Below are positions 60,163-64,000 of a stretch of 64,000 nt of DNA, one piece after another. The notes below the pieces were generated by a model. That model worked only from the letters and a program-made list of their open reading frames with translations. It was not told the origin of the DNA and searched no databases. Where the stretch lies: assembly GCA_963707875.1 (NCBI GenBank), contig CAVPRU010000014.1, positions 806,001 through 870,000 of the forward strand, read 5' to 3'. The DNA comes from SZUA-320 sp963707875 (lineage in GTDB: Bacteria; Gemmatimonadota; Gemmatimonadetes; Gemmatimonadales; GWC2-71-9). The position numbers and the translations under genes were made by a program. Positions within the stretch are counted from its first letter, which is position 1, and the number at the start of each line of letters is the position of its first letter.

Positions 60163-63100
60163 ATGCGACTCCCCGTCCAGTACCCCCTTGCCATCTTCGC
60201 GCTCCTTGCCACCACGAGCGCCGCCCAGACAACTCCCGACCTGGCCAAGGCCGCCTCCAGCCTGACCCTCCGGAGCATCGGGCCGGCCCTGATGGGTGGC
60301 CGGATCGCCGATATCGCGGTCCATCCGACCAAGCCGGGTACCTGGTACGTCGCCGCGGGTTCGGGCGGGCTCTGGAAGACGGTCAACGCCGGAGTCACCT
60401 TCACCCCCGTCTTCGACGACCAGCCTTCGTACTCGATCGGTGAGGTCGTCCTCGACCCGAACAACCCTGAGGCCGTGTGGGTTGGTACCGGCGAAAACGT
60501 CAGCGGGCGCCATGTTGGCTGGGGTAGCGGCCTCTATCGGAGCCGGGACGCCGGGCGCACCTGGCAACCGATGGGTCTCCCCAATTCGCAGCACATCGGC
60601 AAGATCCTGATCGACCCCCGCGACAGCCAGGTCATGCTGGTGGCCGCCGAGGGGCCGCTCTGGTCGCCGGGCGGTGAGCGGGGCGTCTACCGGAGTGAAG
60701 ACGGTGGGGCAACCTGGGCGGCGGTCCTCATGATTGACGAGAACACCGGCGCCACCGACCTCGAGTTCGCACCGGACAACCCCGACATCGTCTATGCCGC
60801 GGCCTACCAGCGCCGGCGCCAGGTCTCCGGATTCCTGGCCGGCGGCCCGCAGTCCGGCATCTGGAAGTCCACCGACGCCGGCAAGACCTGGCGGAGAATC
60901 ACCACTGGTCTGCCCAAGGGCGACATGGGGAAGATCGGCCTGGCGGTGACGCTCGCCGACCCGACCCTGGTGTACGCCACGATCGAAGCGAATGGCCAGG
61001 AACGCGGGTTCTACCGTTCCCGGGATCGGGGCGAGAGCTGGGAGCGCCGCAACAGCTACATCTCGGGTGGGACCGGCCCCCACTACTACCAGGAAATAGA
61101 AGCCTCCCCCACCGAGCCCGGCACCGTCTATCAGATGGACGTGTTCGTCAACGTGACCCGCGACGGCGGCGCCACCTTCAGCATCCTCGAGTCCGGTCAC
61201 ACGAAGCACAGCGACAATCACGCGATGTGGATCGATCCGGCCAGCACCAGCCACATCCTGCTTGGGACCGACGCGGGCCTCTACGAGAGCTTCGATGATG
61301 GCCGCGAATTCCGGCATTTCCCGAACCTGCCGATCTCCCAGTTCTACAAGGTGGCGCTCAGCAACCGGCTCCCGTTTTACGATATCCTGGGTGGGGCCCA
61401 GGACCTCGGCACCCTGCACGGCCCCTCTCGGACCCTGAATCGTGACGGGATCCGGAACCAGGACTGGTACGTCCCGATGGGAGCCGACGGCTATGGGGTG
61501 GATTTCGACCCGCGAGATGCCAACATCACCTACCTCATGTGGCAGGAGGGGATGCTGCACCGGACCGACCGGCGGAGTGATGAGGCCCTCAACATCAAGC
61601 CGCAGCCGGCGGAGGGTGACCCGGACGAGCGCTGGAACTGGGATTCCCCGATCCTGATCAGTCCCCACAACCCCGATCAGATCTACTTCGCATCGCAGCG
61701 GGTCTGGCGGAGCGCCAACCGGGGCGACAGCTGGACCGCCATCAGCGGTGACCTGACCACGGGCGTCAACCGCTACGAACAGCGGTATATGGGCCGGGTC
61801 TGGAGCGTCAACGACCTGCATGACAATGGCGCGATGTCGAAGTACGCCACGATTACCGCCATGTCCGAGTCACCGGTCACTGCCGGCATCATGGTCATCG
61901 GCACCGACGACGGGCTGGTGCAGGTGACGGGCGACGGGGGCCGCAGCTGGGCCCGGTCAGGCGCCCTGCCCGGGCTGCCGCCGTTCTCGTTCGTGAACGA
62001 CGTCGAGGCCTCGCTCCACGACGGCAACACCATGTATGCGGTGGCCGACGCTCACAAGACCGGCGACTTCTCTCCCTACGTCTTCGTGACCACCGACCGC
62101 GGGCGTACCTGGCGGTCGATCGTCGGCGACCTCCCCAAGGGCACCATCGTCTGGTCGTTCCAGCAGGATCACGCCCGGCCTGACCTCATGTTCCTCGGCA
62201 CCGAGTTCGGGATCTACTGGACTCCCAACGGGGGCACCAACTGGCACAAACTGAGCGGCGGGGTGCCGACGATCTCCTTCCGCGATCTCAAACTCCACCG
62301 GCGAGACAACGACCTGGTCGGAGCCACCTTCGGGCGCGGGTTCTACGTTCTTGACGACTACACTCCACTCCGCGAAATCGCCGGCGGCGCGCTGGCCAGT
62401 GAGGGTGGCGTGCTCCCGGTCCGTGACGCCTGGTGGTACGTGCCGTCGCCGGTGGCCCAGGCGCCGGGCCGCCCGACGGCCGGCAGCGACGACTATACCG
62501 CTCCCAACCCTCCGGACGGGGCGCTACTCACCTACTGGATCAGGGAGGCCCCCAGCTCAACCCGGGAGGCCCGCCTGGCAACCGAGAAGTCCCTTCGCGA
62601 GGCAGGGCGCGACATCCCTTTCCCCGGCTATGACGCCCTCCGCCGCGAGGCCGCAGAGAGCGGGCCCAGGGTGTTCCTCCAAATCACGGATGCCGCTGGG
62701 AAGCCGGTTCGGCGACTCGAAGGATCGACCACGGCCGGTCTGCACCGGATCAACTGGAACCTCCGGGGCCCGGTGCCCGATCCGATCGACCTCAGCCCGC
62801 CAGGCTTCCGTCCGCCATGGGGCGGTGACCCGCAGGGACCACTGATGGCACCGGGCCGCTACACGGCACAGTTGGTGGTGGTGTCCTCCAACGGCGTACG
62901 TCAGCTTGGCCAGCCGCAGGCCTTCGAGGTGAAACCGGTGCCCAACGCCCTGCCCGGCACCGACTATGTCGCGGTCGCAGCCTTCCAGCAGGAAACCGCC
63001 GAGCTGATGAGGCAAATGAATGGGGCGGGGGCAGAGTTGCGGCGGGTGCGAGACAGGATCCGTCACATGCAGGCCGCGCTGGCCCAGACCCCCCGTGCCA

Positions 63101-63432
63101 ACCCTGTCCTGCAGCTTGCGATGGACTCGGTCTCTGCCCGGGTCACGGGGTTGCAGATGCGGCTCAACGGCGACCCCGCGAAGCAGGGCCTCGACCAGTC
63201 CGCCAATCCCGGGATCCAGGGTCGAGTGGGTGAGGTCATGGGCGGCCACTGGGACACCCGCCAGATGCCCACGGGCACCCAGCGGGAAGCGATCGCAATC
63301 GGGCGCGCCGGGCTGGCCACCCTCACCCGTGACCTGACGGCCCTGATCGAGGGCGACCTGGCCCGGCTCGAGGCAAGTTTGGAAGCGGCGGGCGCGCCCT
63401 GGACCCCGGGACGCAAGCTGCCAGCGCCCTAG
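60163..63432 (+). CDS. Secreted VPS10/sortilin-like BNR propeller protein
   Basis: A 1089-residue exported protein with signal peptide PLAIFALLATTSAA. The main part is a large propeller of VPS10/BNR repeats (GGLWKTVNAGVTFTPV, LYRSRDAGRTWQPM, VYRSEDGGATWAAV, IWKSTDAGKTWRRI, VWRSANRGDSWTAI), followed at about residue 735 by a linker and a C-terminal region with a beta-sandwich-like segment (GLHRINWNLRGPVPDPIDL) and a helical tail. These proteins are often annotated as glycosyl hydrolases, but no catalytic residues are evident and the activity is unproven. It is the intact paralogue of the broken gene at 50237. It ends before a further secreted protein. Confidence 0.9.
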   Translation: MRLPVQYPLAIFALLATTSAAQTTPDLAKAASSLTLRSIGPALMGGRIADIAVHPTKPGTWYVAAGSGGLWKTVNAGVTFTPVFDDQPSYSIGEVVLDPNNPEAVWVGTGENVSGRHVGWGSGLYRSRDAGRTWQPMGLPNSQHIGKILIDPRDSQVMLVAAEGPLWSPGGERGVYRSEDGGATWAAVLMIDENTGATDLEFAPDNPDIVYAAAYQRRRQVSGFLAGGPQSGIWKSTDAGKTWRRITTGLPKGDMGKIGLAVTLADPTLVYATIEANGQERGFYRSRDRGESWERRNSYISGGTGPHYYQEIEASPTEPGTVYQMDVFVNVTRDGGATFSILESGHTKHSDNHAMWIDPASTSHILLGTDAGLYESFDDGREFRHFPNLPISQFYKVALSNRLPFYDILGGAQDLGTLHGPSRTLNRDGIRNQDWYVPMGADGYGVDFDPRDANITYLMWQEGMLHRTDRRSDEALNIKPQPAEGDPDERWNWDSPILISPHNPDQIYFASQRVWRSANRGDSWTAISGDLTTGVNRYEQRYMGRVWSVNDLHDNGAMSKYATITAMSESPVTAGIMVIGTDDGLVQVTGDGGRSWARSGALPGLPPFSFVNDVEASLHDGNTMYAVADAHKTGDFSPYVFVTTDRGRTWRSIVGDLPKGTIVWSFQQDHARPDLMFLGTEFGIYWTPNGGTNWHKLSGGVPTISFRDLKLHRRDNDLVGATFGRGFYVLDDYTPLREIAGGALASEGGVLPVRDAWWYVPSPVAQAPGRPTAGSDDYTAPNPPDGALLTYWIREAPSSTREARLATEKSLREAGRDIPFPGYDALRREAAESGPRVFLQITDAAGKPVRRLEGSTTAGLHRINWNLRGPVPDPIDLSPPGFRPPWGGDPQGPLMAPGRYTAQLVVVSSNGVRQLGQPQAFEVKPVPNALPGTDYVAVAAFQQETAELMRQMNGAGAELRRVRDRIRHMQAALAQTPRANPVLQLAMDSVSARVTGLQMRLNGDPAKQGLDQSANPGIQGRVGEVMGGHWDTRQMPTGTQREAIAIGRAGLATLTRDLTALIEGDLARLEASLEAAGAPWTPGRKLPAP

Positions 63433-63522
63433 GGACGGCCGACCTCGCGGGCCGAAGCCGTGACGGCCGCCAGACCGGTTCGCCGCAATGGTGGGTGATA
63501 TCCACCCTTCGGGAGAACATCC

Positions 63523-64000
63523 ATGAGAGCAATGTCCCCCTGGCGCACCGCCGCCCCGGCCCTTTCGGCCATCCTTCTCCTCTCGGCGTTCCAGGCTCCC
63601 CAAAAACCCGAAGACCAATTCGTCGGTCTCATCACGAGCTACCTGGCGATGGGCCTCCCCACCGATTGGGACGGCCTGAGCAAGCTCCCCATCATCAAGT
63701 GGGCCCCGCAGGTCACCTCGCTCCAGAACTGCCTGCCCGATGGAGGATGCTACGCCCTGCAAGGCACAGCAACGATTGGTGTCAGCAGAATGACCGTGGT
63801 GGCCTCCGGTGCTCGTACCATGCCGTTCACCGTCTATTTCCGGAACACCACCAAACCCCTGGGAGAGGCGGCGGTCGTCGCCGCCCTGAAGGCGGCAGGT
63901 CTGACGGCCGATCTGGCCCGCTGCCCCGCCAAGGCCGGGGTGAGCGGCACCAACTGGTATCGCCTGAAGGGTGACAAGCTCTCCCCAGCGTTCCTCTCGA
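63523..64000 (+). CDS. Secreted protein of unknown function (cut by window end)
   Basis: The frame opens at ATG 63523 and stays open to the end of the window (159 codons). It has a signal peptide (WRTAAPALSAILLLSAFQA) and a mature part beginning PQKPEDQFVGLITSYLAMGL. Several cysteines (NCLPDGGCYALQG, LARCPAKAG) suggest disulfides in an exported domain. The sequence shows alternating strands, with TVVASGARTMPFTVYFRN in the middle. I do not recognise the family. The start is supported by its signal peptide only, with GGGAG about 9 nt upstream. Confidence 0.7.
   Translation, partial: MRAMSPWRTAAPALSAILLLSAFQAPQKPEDQFVGLITSYLAMGLPTDWDGLSKLPIIKWAPQVTSLQNCLPDGGCYALQGTATIGVSRMTVVASGARTMPFTVYFRNTTKPLGEAAVVAALKAAGLTADLARCPAKAGVSGTNWYRLKGDKLSPAFLS

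Overview
The window is GC-rich chromosomal DNA (about two thirds G+C by eye) with dense coding on both strands, many GTG and TTG starts and frequent 1-4 nt gene overlaps. The gene families point to a Gemmatimonadota-like bacterium: an ECF-type sigma factor paired with a kinase-TPR protein, several Ser/Thr kinases with the glycine loop GQGGMATVYLA and C-terminal propeller repeats, large secreted VPS10/BNR propeller proteins, and many small lipoproteins with typical lipoboxes. The assignment is inferred from these families; no rRNA is present.

Layout. 0-6 kb: endonuclease IV, a VOC protein, two coupled lipoproteins (one ChaN-like), PEP carboxykinase and an HD phosphohydrolase. 6-8.5 kb (minus): a flippase-like membrane protein, a tail-anchored FHA protein and a PP2C phosphatase. 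8.7-14 kb: lipid A phosphoethanolamine transferase, UvrA and a DMT exporter. 14-17.6 kb (minus): ECF sigma factor and kinase-TPR protein. 17.8-20 kb: a glycine-rich lipoprotein. 20-22.5 kb (minus): patatin coupled to a PLP decarboxylase. 22.5-25.5 kb: an AlkA-like glycosylase, then an ArsR-rhodanese / DsrE / sulfide:quinone reductase-like operon. 25.6-29.4 kb: a CPA2 antiporter, small lipoproteins and inorganic pyrophosphatase. 29.6-36.6 kb: tRNA-Asn, HolB, MoaC, two converging lytic transglycosylases, two NTF2-like proteins, a branched-chain aminotransferase and tRNA-Lys. 36.6-41.6 kb: NhaA, two secreted proteins of unknown role, an SGNH hydrolase and a 5'-3' exonuclease.

41.6-64 kb is an accessory-like stretch of kinase paralogues and secreted proteins: kinase, kinase, amidase, a kinase stub fused out of frame to an amidohydrolase tail, a lipoprotein, a VPS10-type protein and a further kinase (both broken by many frameshifts), a propeller protein, an LVIVD/Ig-like protein, a degraded GxxExxY gene between related palindromes, an intact VPS10-type protein and the start of a secreted protein cut by the window end.

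Two features need care. Between about 50.42 and 56.24 kb the coding frame jumps some thirty times, almost always by an extra base, while the encoded protein stays recognisable throughout. This looks more like inserted-base error, or a very recent event, than ordinary decay. Second, many first genes of transcription units have a -10-like hexamer only 4-12 nt before the start codon, which suggests common leaderless translation; clear Shine-Dalgarno sites are seen mainly at internal genes and a few others.
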